A stretch of 64,000 nucleotides of DNA from JACDHG01 sp963815295 (GTDB taxonomy: Bacteria > Actinomycetota > Actinomycetes > Propionibacteriales > Nocardioidaceae), in the NCBI GenBank assembly GCA_963815295.1, contig CAWFFZ010000008.1, positions 1,922,001 to 1,986,000 on the forward strand. The letters run 5' to 3'. Under the pieces are notes generated by a model. That model had not been told where the DNA came from. It searched no databases and worked only from the letters and a program-made list of their open reading frames with translations. A program made the translations under genes and the position numbers. Shown piece by piece: positions 16,406 through 25,402 of the stretch (its first letter is position 1; each line of letters opens with the position of its first letter).

Positions 16406-17026
16406 ATGAACTATTTCAAGAGCGGTGCGACCGGTGTCGCCGCCGCCGTCGTCATCGCCATCGTCGCCACACTCGTCCCGGGTGCGCAGGCGACGCCTCA
16501 ACCCAGCACCAGCGCCGTCGATCCTGCCAGCGGCGTGCACCAGGTGGCCGCTCAGGCTGCGGCAGCTCGGCAGGGCTCGGTCACGAGCCGGCTGCGGGGC
16601 ACGTTCGGAAGGGCAGGGACCGTCCGGGGAACGTTCGACCCGAAGCGCTTCACGGTCAAGCACGGGAATGCGTACGCGACCGGAATCGTCCACGCGACCC
16701 TGCGCCGTGGTGACGGGACCATCGTCGGCACCGCCCACAAGCAGGCCACGCTTCTCCTGAGGGACAACCAGGCCGCGAAGTCCGCCGAGCTCGGCCGCAC
16801 CTGCCGGATCCTCGATCTGGTGCTAGGGCCGCTCGACCTCGACCTGCTCGGTCTGAGAGTGCACCTCAATCGAGTGGTGCTCAATATCGTCGCTGCCTCA
16901 GGCGCCGGGGCACTCCTCGGCAATCTCCTCTGCGCCGTGGCGGGCCTGCTCGACAGCACCGGGTTGCTGGAACTGCTCAGGTTGTCGAATGCACTCAACC
17001 GGATCCTCTCCATCCTCAGGGTCTGA
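16406..17026 (+). CDS. Secreted protein with LGPLDLDLLGL motif
   Basis: A 206-residue protein with a clear signal peptide (MNYFKSG, hydrophobic core, predicted cleavage after AQA at about residue 31). The C-terminal half has CRILDLVLGPLDLDLLGLRV, then NIVAASGAGALLGNLLCAVAGLLD; this pattern recurs in many secreted actinobacterial proteins of unknown function. Two Cys in the C-terminal half could form a disulfide. The ATG has GGGGGAG four bases upstream. A strong terminator hairpin follows, so it is probably a single-gene transcription unit. Confidence 0.75.
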   Translation: MNYFKSGATGVAAAVVIAIVATLVPGAQATPQPSTSAVDPASGVHQVAAQAAAARQGSVTSRLRGTFGRAGTVRGTFDPKRFTVKHGNAYATGIVHATLRRGDGTIVGTAHKQATLLLRDNQAAKSAELGRTCRILDLVLGPLDLDLLGLRVHLNRVVLNIVAASGAGALLGNLLCAVAGLLDSTGLLELLRLSNALNRILSILRV

Positions 17027-17065
17027 CCCGACTCAAGGTTGCCGAGCTTCGCTCGCCCATCAGCG

Positions 17066-17096
17066 GTGCCCCGGTCGACGCGCTCGACCGGGGCAC
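17066..17096 (+). terminator. Strong hairpin terminator
   Basis: GTGCCCCGGTCGA (17066-17078) pairs perfectly over 13 bases with TCGACCGGGGCAC (17084-17096) around the 5-base loop CGCGC, 40 bases after the stop of the secreted-protein gene. Confidence 0.75.
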
Positions 17097-17163
17097 TGTG
17101 CGAAACCACTAAACTCCGCCTGATCTCCTGGTGTGACACCCGAGTCGTGCGCTTGCCGCAAAC

Positions 17164-17406
17164 CTAACTGTGGTCGACCTTTCTGGTACGGAGCGAGGCG
17201 GCGTTGGGAGCGGTCGGGGTCGGCATCCCGTCATGCTGCCGTTCATGGATACGTGCCTCGGTGTAGGCAGCCAGGGCTACGAGCAAAGCCTCATCGCGGT
17301 ATTCGAGAGGGATACTCAGACTGACGCGCCGAGACAGCTCGTGAGGATCGGCCACGTCCGACGAGTCGAGTTCCGTGTCGGTGATGCGGTGCAAGTCGAA
17401 GGTCAT
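17164..17406 (-). CDS. Small hypothetical protein (80 aa)
   Basis: An 80-residue protein whose middle (ADPHELSRRVSLSIPLEYRD, then EALLVALAAYTEARIHERQ) looks like a helical folded segment. GGAGAGGA lies four bases upstream of the ATG, which argues for a real gene although an opposite-strand frame overlaps. No family is recognised. It sits alone in the sparse region before tRNA-Asn. Confidence 0.5.
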   Translation of the reverse strand: MTFDLHRITDTELDSSDVADPHELSRRVSLSIPLEYRDEALLVALAAYTEARIHERQHDGMPTPTAPNAASLRTRKVDHS

Positions 17407-17788
17407 CGAGTCCTCTCCATTCGCTGGCTAAAGCAGTCATCACCGTCTCAATGGCTGCTCGGGCTCGCACCAGGTCGCGCAAGGCGCGGCGCGCCCACGG
17501 TGTTGAACCTGATTCTTGCGGGTAGAGAGGGGTGCCAGCTGACGGCAGTGTTGAGCAGTTCAATGGCAGCCGGCACGTAGCTGAAAGTTCGGCTCCTGCC
17601 AGGAATGGTTGTGTCTGCGGCGAATGCCGCGTGCTCGATTGGGTACTGATTCTTCCAGCGCCTCGCTGGCCGGAGGGGGTCTAGCGCGCCGAAGGTCGGT
17701 CCCTGGGAGTTGCTGGTGCGTCTTCCAGGGACCGTCCGCGTACCTGGCCGAAAGACCCCGGTGGCATCTCCTGTGCAATGGTGGCGAC
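17407..17788. other. Gene-poor region, 382 bases
   Basis: Overlapping short frames on both strands are not convincing. The stretch contains the second member of the long stem-loop family (17697-17734). Confidence 0.35.
17697..17734. repeat. Stem-loop related to the one at 16007-16053
   Basis: CGGTCCCTGG (17697-17706) pairs perfectly with CCAGGGACCG (17725-17734) around an 18-base loop that includes GTGCGTCTT. The stem core and the GCGTCT in the loop are shared with the other copy. Confidence 0.5.
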
Positions 17789-17966
17789 GTGCGTCAGCTC
17801 AACCCTCCGAAGCTCATCGTCGTCCGTCACGACGACGGCTGGCACGACGGCACGCTGAGGGCAGAAGCTCGACGGCCGCTGGCACGGGTTCGTCACCTAC
17901 AGCGTCGGCGACGGAATGCGGAAGCTCGCCTGGTTCGAGGTCGACGACATCCGCGAGGCCACCTGA
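17789..17966 (+). pseudogene. Frameshifted small gene
   Basis: Starting at GTG 17789 the frame reads VRQLNPPKLIVVRHDDGWHD, then GTLR. About base 17860 the coding signal moves to another frame, which reads KLDGRWHGFVTYSVGDGMRK, then LAWFEVDDIREAT and a stop at 17964-17966. Joined, this is a protein of about 58 residues resembling small actinobacterial proteins with a WYxGxL...GFVRYSVGxGMxxxxWV pattern, seen from memory in phage or plasmid-like settings. One indel separates the halves. Confidence 0.55.
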
Positions 17967-18172
17967 TCGCGGCTTGGTCCAAGACACGTAGGACCCTCCG
18001 CGTGCTCAGTGTGTACCCGCCCGGCGGCGGCCGTCACGGGTCGCCGTCATACCCCCACAAAGCAGCAAAACTCAGCAGCTAGATCCCGTCGGGCCAGTGG
18101 CGACATCGCACGTACATCGCACGACGCGACTGCAGGACCGTGAATATGGCCTCTGACCTGGGCTTTCGTTGG

Positions 18173-18245
18173 CTCCCGCGACTGGACTCGAACCAGTAAC
18201 CTGCCGGTTAACAGCCGGCTGCTCTGCCAATTGAGCTACGCGGGA
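18173..18245 (-). tRNA. tRNA-Asn (GTT)
   Basis: On the minus strand the acceptor stem TCCCGCG pairs with CGCGGGA, with discriminator G. The D-arm region is AGCTCAATTGGCAGAGC, the anticodon loop has TGTTAAC with anticodon GTT, and the T arm is TACTGGTTCGAGTCCAGT. No CCA is encoded. The length is 73 nt. Confidence 0.96.
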
Positions 18246-18369
18246 TCACACCCGCGGAGCGGGCAACGCCTGCATAGGCTAGCAACCCACCATCAGTACG
18301 TCGAAACGGCGCCCGGCCCTGCCGACGCCCTTGTCCGCCCCGCCGACCCGCCCGAACGAACCGTCGTGA

Positions 18370-18894
18370 CTAGAGCCCGGCAACCTCGGCCTCGGCCTGC
18401 TGCACCGCCTTCGCCGCGACCTCTTGCACCGCCGGGTCGTCGGGGGTAAGCCCCTCGGCCAACACGTACGACCACGTCACCTCGTCCGATCCGACAGGCG
18501 AGCGACGACCGACGACGTTCAAACCCAGGCGTCCCCGGACAGGTGCGTAGACCGACACCACAACGCTCTTCGTTACTCGCTCCCGCAGCAGCTCCAGCAA
18601 CGCACCGGGCTCGTCGACCGTGACGAGGGTGCGCTGCTCCGGCTCGCCCCAGTCGGCGACCTCCACGATGCCGAGCTGGTTGGTGTCGCGATGCCAGTCG
18701 GCGCGCTCGACGAGCTCCCACGGCAGCCTGCGGTAGCCGTCAGCCTCGGGCAGGTGCAGCGCCCGGTCGGTGCCGACGTACCAGCGCTCCTCGTCGTCGC
18801 ACGCCCATGCGAGCGTCCGCTCGCCAGGCTCGAGGCTCAGTTGCTTCCTCACGACTGCGGGCAGCCGCAACCGCGGGCGTCGAGGCGATGCCAT
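18370..18894 (-). CDS. Conserved hypothetical protein downstream of dnaG
   Basis: A 174-residue soluble protein starting MASPRRPRLRLPAVVRKQLS. It contains LAWACDDEERWYVGTDRALH, LPWELVERADWHRD, and a C-terminal DPAVQEVAAKAVQQAEAEVA helix. Strand-like segments dominate, with no catalytic motif, signal peptide or membrane segment. Proteins of this type commonly follow dnaG in actinobacteria, but the function is unknown. Its start lies 8 bases after the dnaG stop; a GTG at 18903 that overlaps the dnaG stop (TAGTG) is the alternative start. Almost certainly co-transcribed with dnaG. Confidence 0.78.
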   Translation of the reverse strand: MASPRRPRLRLPAVVRKQLSLEPGERTLAWACDDEERWYVGTDRALHLPEADGYRRLPWELVERADWHRDTNQLGIVEVADWGEPEQRTLVTVDEPGALLELLRERVTKSVVVSVYAPVRGRLGLNVVGRRSPVGSDEVTWSYVLAEGLTPDDPAVQEVAAKAVQQAEAEVAGL

Positions 18895-18902
18895 CGGGGG
18901 CA

Positions 18903-20810
18903 CTAAACGTCGATTGCTTGCTCGCGGAGCGCCCGGCGATGGCTCTCGACCGCGACGAGCTCGCCGAACAAGCGGTTGTAGTCGGCGGCCTGCGTCACCG
19001 GGTTCATCCGCTGCAGCCGCGACTTCACCTGTTCGATCCGCCGGCGGGCTGTCAGCTCGCGGAGCCGGACGACATACTCCGACGCGACCCGTGCGTCGGG
19101 CACACCGGTCACGTGCAGCCCTTCGACAGACAACGCCGACACCGTCGAGGACGGACCACCGGCGGGCAGGGCAGCGATGACCTTCTCCGGGCCGTTCTCC
19201 TGCGGGCCGCCGAGGTTGACGAGGGCCTCGAAGATCTCGCGGTACCACGGGTGGGTGAAGTCGTCGGACTCCACGTCGCCGAACGACTCTCGCGTCGACT
19301 CCGGATGCTGGAGGGCGAGCTTCAGCACGTCACGCTCGATGGAGAAGCGGCGCTCCCGTGGGTCTGGTACGTCGTTCGAGGCCTGGCCACTGGTCCCCGC
19401 CTCGCCTCCGGGCTCGGCCGCCTGGCCACCGTGACCCGCCGTGCGTCCAGCCTGCGTCGAGCGCCCGGTGCGACTGTCGCGTCCTGCCGCCCGCCTCACC
19501 TCCGCGCGCACGTCGTCGATGTCGACACCGACCATCCCGGCCACCTCACGGGAGAACGCGTCGACCTTGGACTTGTCACGGATGCTCGCCACGAGGTGGG
19601 CAGCCTCCCGCACCGCGTCGATGCGGGAGTCAGCGCGGTCGAGGTCGAAGCGCGAGATGACGTTCGACAGCACGAACCGGTACAGCGGCACGCGGCGCGC
19701 GACGAGCTCGCGCACAGCCGCGTCTCCCTCGGCGACCCGTAGCTCGCACGGGTCGCGACCATCGGGCTCGACAGCGACATACGTCTGGCCGACGAACTGC
19801 TGGTCGCCCTCGAACGCCCGCAGCGCCGCCCTCTGCCCAGCCGCATCGCCGTCGAAGGTGAAGATGACCTCGCCACGGAACTGTTCGTGGTCGAGCAAAA
19901 GCCTGCGCAAGATCCGCGTGTGGTCTTCGCCGAACGACGTTCCGCAGGTGGCCACCGCCGTGCGGACGCCGGAGAGATGGCAGGCCATCACGTCTGTGTA
20001 GCCCTCGACGACGACGGCCTGGGAGCTCCGGGCGATCTCCTTGCGGGCCAGGTCGACGCCGTACAGCAACTGGCTCTTGTGGAAGATCGGACTTTCGGGC
20101 GTGTTGAGGTACTTCGCCTCGACCCGGTCGTCGTCGAAGAGCCGGCGCGCGCCGAAGCCGACCACATCGCTCGACAGCTCCCGGATCGGCCACAGCAGGC
20201 GGCCCCGGAACCGGTCGTAGGGGCCTCGGTCACTGCGAGCCACGAGCCCACCGGTGACCAGCTCGTCGTCGCTGAATCCCTTCCCACGCAGGTGTTTCAG
20301 CAATGCGTCGCCGGTGCGCGGGGCGAAACCGACACCGAAGGTCGCAGCCGCTTCCTGATCGAAGCCCCGCTCCGACAGGAACTGCCGACCCGGCAACCCG
20401 TCAGGCGTCGAAAGCTGCTCGGCGTAGAACTCGGCCGCCGCGGCATGCGCTGCGACCAGGCGCTGCCGCTGCCCGGGGTCGCGTCTGGGCACGGAGCCGC
20501 CGTCATCGACATACCTGAGGTCGACGCCGCAACGGTCGGCTAGCCGCTCGACCGCCTCGGTGAACCCCACGCCCTCGATCTTCATCACGAAGGTGATGAC
20601 GTCGCCGCCCTCTTGGCAGCCGAAGCAGTGGTAGAAACCGCGGGCCGGCGTGACTTGGAAGGACGGGCTCTTCTCGTCGTGGAACGGGCACAGCCCTTTG
20701 AGGGAGCCGCTGCCGGCATTCTTGAGGGTCACATGGGCGGAGACGACCTCGTCGATACGTGACCGCTCACGCACCAGGGCGATGTCTTCTTCACGGATGC
20801 GACCGACCAC
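18903..20810 (-). CDS. dnaG: DNA primase
   Basis: This 635-residue protein synthesises RNA primers at the replication fork. The N-terminal CHC2 zinc finger (CPFHDEKSPSF, then FYHCFGCQEGGD, about residues 41-70) is followed by the catalytic core with the TOPRIM domain (VVVEGYTDVMACHLSG with the acidic residue, then FTFDGDAAGQRAA). The C-terminal helicase-interacting region is present (REIFEALVNLGG onward). The gene ends 8 bases before a small conserved gene and lies downstream of dgt in the same orientation, an arrangement common in actinobacteria. Confidence 0.97.
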   Translation of the reverse strand: MVGRIREEDIALVRERSRIDEVVSAHVTLKNAGSGSLKGLCPFHDEKSPSFQVTPARGFYHCFGCQEGGDVITFVMKIEGVGFTEAVERLADRCGVDLRYVDDGGSVPRRDPGQRQRLVAAHAAAAEFYAEQLSTPDGLPGRQFLSERGFDQEAAATFGVGFAPRTGDALLKHLRGKGFSDDELVTGGLVARSDRGPYDRFRGRLLWPIRELSSDVVGFGARRLFDDDRVEAKYLNTPESPIFHKSQLLYGVDLARKEIARSSQAVVVEGYTDVMACHLSGVRTAVATCGTSFGEDHTRILRRLLLDHEQFRGEVIFTFDGDAAGQRAALRAFEGDQQFVGQTYVAVEPDGRDPCELRVAEGDAAVRELVARRVPLYRFVLSNVISRFDLDRADSRIDAVREAAHLVASIRDKSKVDAFSREVAGMVGVDIDDVRAEVRRAAGRDSRTGRSTQAGRTAGHGGQAAEPGGEAGTSGQASNDVPDPRERRFSIERDVLKLALQHPESTRESFGDVESDDFTHPWYREIFEALVNLGGPQENGPEKVIAALPAGGPSSTVSALSVEGLHVTGVPDARVASEYVVRLRELTARRRIEQVKSRLQRMNPVTQAADYNRLFGELVAVESHRRALREQAIDV

Positions 20811-20864
20811 GCCAGCGAGTCTACGCAGTCATCAGAAGCCGCCGATGGCCGTCCACAGCGGGCG

Positions 20865-22148
20865 TCAGGCACCGCCTCGCTTGGTGACGGCCGCGTGCAG
20901 GTTGACCGCGGATGGGTCCGTCAGCGACGCGACCTGGTCGACCACCACGCGGCGGCGGGCGGCGTCGTCAGGGGCAGCCTCGAAGTCATCGCGGAACGCC
21001 TGCTCGAGCGACATCGGCGCGCTCTCCCACAGCCCTTCGAACAACTCAGCCATCAGCTCACGTTGCATGGCGAGGACGGCCACCCGGTCGTCGGCCTTCA
21101 TCACGAAGTGGGCGGCGATGCCCTTCAGCACGGTGATCTCCTCGCGGGTGGTGTGCGGCACGGGGACGTCGTCGGCATACCGCGCCAGCCGTCCGGTCAG
21201 ACCGCGCTCGTCGGCGTCCGCCTCGACAGCCAGGCAGAACCGGTTGATCAGGCCGCTCGTCAGGTTCTTCAGCCCGGCCGACGCGGCGCGGCTGCGGTCG
21301 TATGCCGCCCGGGGCCACGCCGGATGACCCGTCAGTCGGTCGAACGCCGCCTCCGCGGCATCGCTGGTCAGGTCCGACGCGTACCAGTCGCGGGCCGTCT
21401 CCCAGACCTTTCGGCGCAACCCCTCGTCGCGCAGGTCGCCGAGCTCGATCCGCCCTGCGACCACGGCGTCCTCCACGTCATGGACGCAGTAGGCGACGTC
21501 ATCGGCGAAGTCCATCACCTGCGCCTCGACACAAGTGAGGCCGCCGACTCGGCCAGCGCGCATCCAGGCGAAGACGGCGGCGTCCTCGTCGTACACGCCG
21601 AACTTGCGGACCGCGCGCGGCAGCCCGTCGCCGTGGCGACCGCGCGGCTCCGGGGCCTCCCCGATCGCCCAGGGATACTTGGTGGCGGCATCGAGCGTGG
21701 CCCGGGTGAGGTTGAGCCCGAGGCTGCGCCCGTCGTCATCGAGCGTCTTCGCCTCGAGCCGGGTCAGCAGGCGCAACGTCTGCGCGTTGCCCTCGAAACC
21801 GCCGATGTCCATGGCAGCTTCGTTGAGCGCCCGTTCGCCGTTGTGTCCGAACGGCGGGTGCCCGAGGTCGTGCGCCAAGCAGGCGGCCTCGACCAGGTCG
21901 GAGTCGCAGCCGAGAGCGTGGGCGAGATCGCGGCCGACCTGCGCGACCTCGAGCGTGTGGGTGAGCCGGTTGCGGATGAAGTCGTCGGTTGAGGGGCCGA
22001 CCACCTGGGTCTTGGCCGCCAGTCGACGCAGGGCGGCCGAGTGCACGATCCGGGCTCGGTCGCGCTCGAACGGCGAGCGGCCGGACTGGGTCGGCTCGGG
22101 TCGGTAGCGCTCGGCGTCCTCGTCGACGTACGGCGGGGGGAGGTCCAT
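20865..22148 (-). CDS. dgt: dGTP triphosphohydrolase (HD domain)
   Basis: A 427-residue protein hydrolyses dGTP (or other dNTPs) to the deoxynucleoside and triphosphate. The HD metal site is visible as RNRLTHTLEVAQVGRDLA (His) and CLAHDLGHPPFGHNGERAL (HD), with a later MDFADDVAYCVHDVEDAV Asp. The start MDLPPPYVDED at 22148 matches the usual N-terminus better than the ATG 42 bases upstream. It lies 54 bases before dnaG on the same strand. The RRLAAKTQV block (SDRRLAxKTQV-like) just before the HD region is typical of bacterial dGTPases. Confidence 0.95.
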   Translation of the reverse strand: MDLPPPYVDEDAERYRPEPTQSGRSPFERDRARIVHSAALRRLAAKTQVVGPSTDDFIRNRLTHTLEVAQVGRDLAHALGCDSDLVEAACLAHDLGHPPFGHNGERALNEAAMDIGGFEGNAQTLRLLTRLEAKTLDDDGRSLGLNLTRATLDAATKYPWAIGEAPEPRGRHGDGLPRAVRKFGVYDEDAAVFAWMRAGRVGGLTCVEAQVMDFADDVAYCVHDVEDAVVAGRIELGDLRDEGLRRKVWETARDWYASDLTSDAAEAAFDRLTGHPAWPRAAYDRSRAASAGLKNLTSGLINRFCLAVEADADERGLTGRLARYADDVPVPHTTREEITVLKGIAAHFVMKADDRVAVLAMQRELMAELFEGLWESAPMSLEQAFRDDFEAAPDDAARRRVVVDQVASLTDPSAVNLHAAVTKRGGA

Positions 22149-22247
22149 CGCTGCCGACCCTACTGGCCGCCCACCCGCCGAGCCTCGCAACGTCCGTAGC
22201 AGCGGCCGCCCCAGCAGCCACTTCCAGGGACGTAAGGACGCGGCGGG

Positions 22248-23516
22248 TCAGTAGAGGCGGACTGGCAGCCGGTCGATGGTGTAGACGATCGACAGGTCGC
22301 GGAACGTCAGCTGGTCAGGCTCGACCGCGAGCCGCAACTGCGGGAACCGGCGAGCCAGCGCGGGAAACGCGGTCCTCAACTCCATCTTCGCCAGCTCGGC
22401 GCCAATGCAGCGGTGGAAGCCGTGGCCGAAGGCAAGATGCGGCGTCGGCTGCCGCTCCGGGTCGAAGCTGTCCATCTCCGGGCCGAGCTGGCCGTCTCGA
22501 CTTGCCCCGCTGAGAGAGCAGATGACCACATCTCCCGCGGCGACCCGGTGGCCGAACAGCTCCATGTCGTGGCGGACGAATCGCGGGAACCCGATCTGTA
22601 CGACGGAGAGGTAGCGCAACATCTCGTCAACGGTCTTGTCGGCCGACCCAGGATCAGTGCGCAGCCGGTCGAAGTGTTCGCGGTCCTGGAGCAGCAGCAT
22701 CGTGCCGAGCGCCAGCATGCTCGCCGTCGTCTCATAGCCACCGGTGAAGAGCCCATCGGCGAGACCGCCGACCTCGAGGTCGTCGACCTCGTCGCCGTGG
22801 TCCTTGATGATGCGACCGATCAGGCCGTCGCCGGGGTTGGCACGCTGCTTGCGCGCGGCCTCCATCAAGATCTCCCGCGAGTCGGAGACGGCTCCAAACG
22901 CGCCGACCCCACCCTTGGAGACGTCGAACCGCCCACGGCCGAGCTCCTGGAACCCCTCCAGCTCCTCGGGGGGCAGCCCGAGCAGCTCGCAGATCACCAG
23001 GAACGGGATCGGGAAGGCGAACTCGTCGACAAGGTCGACGACCGGCCCTTTCTCCGCAAGCACGTCGAGCCGCTTTTCGACGATCTCAGCGATCCGCGGG
23101 CCGAGCTGATACAGCCGTCGCATGGTGAACTCAGGGGTCAACAGCTTCCGAAGGCGGGTGTGGTCTGGCGGGTCGGTGAAGCCCAGCCCTCCGATGTACT
23201 GGTCCTTCCCGGCCTGGTCACGCGCGATCATCGGCCGGATGTCGTTGCTGTAGCTCGTCGTGTCGGCCAACACCCGTGTCGTCTCGGCGTAGCCGGAGAC
23301 AAGCCAGATGCTCCGACCGAAGTAGCGGGCCATCCGCGTCACCGGCGCGGCGTCTCGGGTCGCGCCGAGCCGATCGACCGGGTCGAGGACGTTGCGCTGC
23401 AGCGGGTACCGCAGCGAGCGCGGTATCAGCGTGACGTTCGCCAGGCTGCCCCGGGCTGTGGCGCGAGACAGCAGTCCGCGCCCGAGCCGCGTGGCCAGCG
23501 TGGCCGTCATACGCAC
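22248..23516 (-). CDS. Cytochrome P450
   Basis: A 422-residue bacterial class I P450. The I-helix motif is GLFTGGYETTASML (acid/alcohol pair replaced by Glu-Thr in the usual AGxET position), and the heme site is HLAFGHGFHRCIGAELAKMEL with the proximal Cys. No redox partner (ferredoxin, ferredoxin reductase) lies beside it, so it must use partners encoded elsewhere. The substrate is unknown. It lies between dus and dgt, 8 bases after dus, inside a run of housekeeping genes. It starts with GTG at 23516; ATG at 23510 is an alternative. Confidence 0.93.
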   Translation of the reverse strand: MRMTATLATRLGRGLLSRATARGSLANVTLIPRSLRYPLQRNVLDPVDRLGATRDAAPVTRMARYFGRSIWLVSGYAETTRVLADTTSYSNDIRPMIARDQAGKDQYIGGLGFTDPPDHTRLRKLLTPEFTMRRLYQLGPRIAEIVEKRLDVLAEKGPVVDLVDEFAFPIPFLVICELLGLPPEELEGFQELGRGRFDVSKGGVGAFGAVSDSREILMEAARKQRANPGDGLIGRIIKDHGDEVDDLEVGGLADGLFTGGYETTASMLALGTMLLLQDREHFDRLRTDPGSADKTVDEMLRYLSVVQIGFPRFVRHDMELFGHRVAAGDVVICSLSGASRDGQLGPEMDSFDPERQPTPHLAFGHGFHRCIGAELAKMELRTAFPALARRFPQLRLAVEPDQLTFRDLSIVYTIDRLPVRLY

Positions 23517-23524
23517 GATTTCAT

Positions 23525-24679
23525 CTACCCCCCGGATACGCCGGACTCGGCGGCGGAATCGATGACCATGTCATCACGGCCGTCGAGCCACCTGTCAGGC
23601 AAGGACACTTTACGCGGACTCCCCTGTCGACCACGGGGATTTCCGAGCTCTGCCACCGGAAACGGCTCAGAGGGGTCGAGCCGGCCTAGGAGTAGGTCGA
23701 GTGTCGCCAGTGTGTCGACGAGGCCCAGCGACTGCCGGAGCTCTCCCCCGGCGGCAAACCCTTTGAGGTACCACGAGATGTGTTTGCGGAACTCCTTACA
23801 GCCACGCTCCTCCCCCATCGAGTCGACGAGCAGCTCCGCGTGCCGGCGCATCATCACCGCGACCTCCCCGAGCCGCGGCAGCGGCGGCGGCCTCGCGTCG
23901 GTGAACGCCGCTGCCAGGTCACGGAACAACCACGGCCGGCCGAGGCAGCCCCGCCCCACGATGACGCCGGCGCAGCCCGTCTTGTCGATCATCGTCAAGG
24001 CGTCCGACGCCTCCCAGATGTCGCCGTTGCCGAGCACCGGGATGTCGACGTGCTCGACCAGCTCGGCGATCGCGTCCCAATCAGCCTCGCCGGAGTAGTG
24101 CTGCGACGCGGTGCGCGCGTGCAGGCCGATGGCGGCGCAGCCGGTCTCCTGCGCGATGCGGCCCGCCTCGAGGAAGGTGAGGTGGTCCTCGTCGATCCCC
24201 TTGCGGGTCTTCACCGTCACGGGTACGTCGTACGGCGTGGTGGCCGCGACAGTGGCTTCGAGGATGGCGGCGAGGAGGCGGCGCTTCCAGGGCAGGGCTG
24301 CACCGCCGCCCTTCCGGGTCACTTTGGGTACTGGGCAGCCGAAGTTCAGGTCGATGTGCCCGACGCCGTACTCGGCGCAAAGGATCTCAGCGGCGCCGGC
24401 CATGTGCACGGGGTCGATGCCGTACAGCTGCACGGAGCGCACGGACTCCCCAGGGTCGAACGCGAGCATGGACAGAGTTGTCTCGTCCCGTTCGACCAGG
24501 CCCCGACTGGTGATCATCTCGCAGACGTAGAGGCCTGCGCCTTGCTCGCGGCACAGGGTCCGGTAGGCCACGTTCGTGACACCGGCCATGGGGGCGAGGA
24601 CGACGGGCGTGTCGACGGTGATCGGGCCAAGTGCCAGGGCCCCGACGGCGCCGGTGCGGCCGCTTAGGGCGATGGCCAC
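23525..24679 (-). CDS. dus: tRNA-dihydrouridine synthase
   Basis: A 384-residue FMN enzyme that reduces uridine in the tRNA D loop. Motifs: VVLAPMAGVTNVAYRTLC, HIDLNFGCPVPKVTRKGGGAAL with the catalytic Cys, VTVKTRKG, GLHARTASQHY, and VLGNGDIW followed by VIVGRGCLGRPWLF. The start GTG 24679 overlaps the end of the upstream lipoprotein gene by 16 bases, which supports co-translation. It resembles the DusB group. The 3' end is followed 8 bases later by the P450 start. Confidence 0.95.
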   Translation of the reverse strand: MAIALSGRTGAVGALALGPITVDTPVVLAPMAGVTNVAYRTLCREQGAGLYVCEMITSRGLVERDETTLSMLAFDPGESVRSVQLYGIDPVHMAGAAEILCAEYGVGHIDLNFGCPVPKVTRKGGGAALPWKRRLLAAILEATVAATTPYDVPVTVKTRKGIDEDHLTFLEAGRIAQETGCAAIGLHARTASQHYSGEADWDAIAELVEHVDIPVLGNGDIWEASDALTMIDKTGCAGVIVGRGCLGRPWLFRDLAAAFTDARPPPLPRLGEVAVMMRRHAELLVDSMGEERGCKEFRKHISWYLKGFAAGGELRQSLGLVDTLATLDLLLGRLDPSEPFPVAELGNPRGRQGSPRKVSLPDRWLDGRDDMVIDSAAESGVSGG

Positions 24680-25269
24680 GAGATCGGGTCGGCGTTGTCG
24701 GCGGCGCGCCACTGCACTTCGCTGATCATGCCGTGGTTCGGGGCCAGCATGACCATGCAGACCTTGGCCTTCTTTGGCTTCTTGAACTTCTCGGGCAGCG
24801 GGTCGTAGTCGCAGCGCTCGTACGTCGATCCGAACTCGACGGGAGGCACGACGGTCGTGTCGGAGACGGCGCCGTACAGCGTTAGGGGCTGTCCGGAGAG
24901 GTCGCCGTCGCCGACGTTCTTGACCGTTGCCTTGACGTAGTAGACCTGCGATTTGCGGTCCGCCTTCGAAAGGTCGAAGGCCTTCAAGTCCTTGATCTTG
25001 CCCTGTTTGATCGACGTGACCGTCAACGCGATGAGCGAGTCGTGCTTGGCGTTCGCCTTGAATTGGACGGTCGCCGTGTCGCGCAGTTGCAGCTGCGTGC
25101 CGGGGGCGGTCGTTCCGTCGTCGAGCGTCGTCGCGTCGGTCGGGGCGGATGGCGTTGCGTCGCCGTTCGGCGAGTCGGAATCGCTGCAGCCGGCCAGCGT
25201 CATACCGGCGACCAGAGCGAGGGCGGCGGAGCGCCGCACCAACCCGAAAGGGACACCTCTCATCGTCAT
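24664..25269 (-). CDS. Lipoprotein of unknown function
   Basis: A protein of about 201 residues with a lipoprotein signal peptide (MTMRGVPFGLVRRSAALALV, then a lipobox LAGC). The mature protein has a Ser/Thr/Asp-rich linker and then a beta-rich domain (AKHDSLIALTVTSIKQGKIK, then YYVKATVKNVGDGDLSGQPL), which looks like the immunoglobulin-like fold of DUF4352/TRF2-type secreted proteins. CD and YERCDYDP provide two further Cys. An upstream in-frame extension of 60 codons is unlikely to be translated because the signal peptide would be buried. The gene overlaps dus by 16 bases. Confidence 0.72.
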   Translation of the reverse strand: MTMRGVPFGLVRRSAALALVAGMTLAGCSDSDSPNGDATPSAPTDATTLDDGTTAPGTQLQLRDTATVQFKANAKHDSLIALTVTSIKQGKIKDLKAFDLSKADRKSQVYYVKATVKNVGDGDLSGQPLTLYGAVSDTTVVPPVEFGSTYERCDYDPLPEKFKKPKKAKVCMVMLAPNHGMISEVQWRAADNADPISWPSP

Positions 25270-25402
25270 CACGCGGCCCATTGTGCCGGTCCGGGTGCCT
25301 GAACTCGCGCACCCCGCCCCTCGCACGCGGCACCGTCCGAGTAACTGAGCGCTAGCGCGACCAGTTGCACGGACGCGAGGCCTGGGTATGACGTGAATGG
25401 CG

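Noticed and set aside
17291..17563. 90-codon minus-strand frame overlapping the 80-aa gene
   Set aside because: Runs in another frame across a gene with a good ribosome site; sequence is Arg/Ser-rich as in typical shadow frames.
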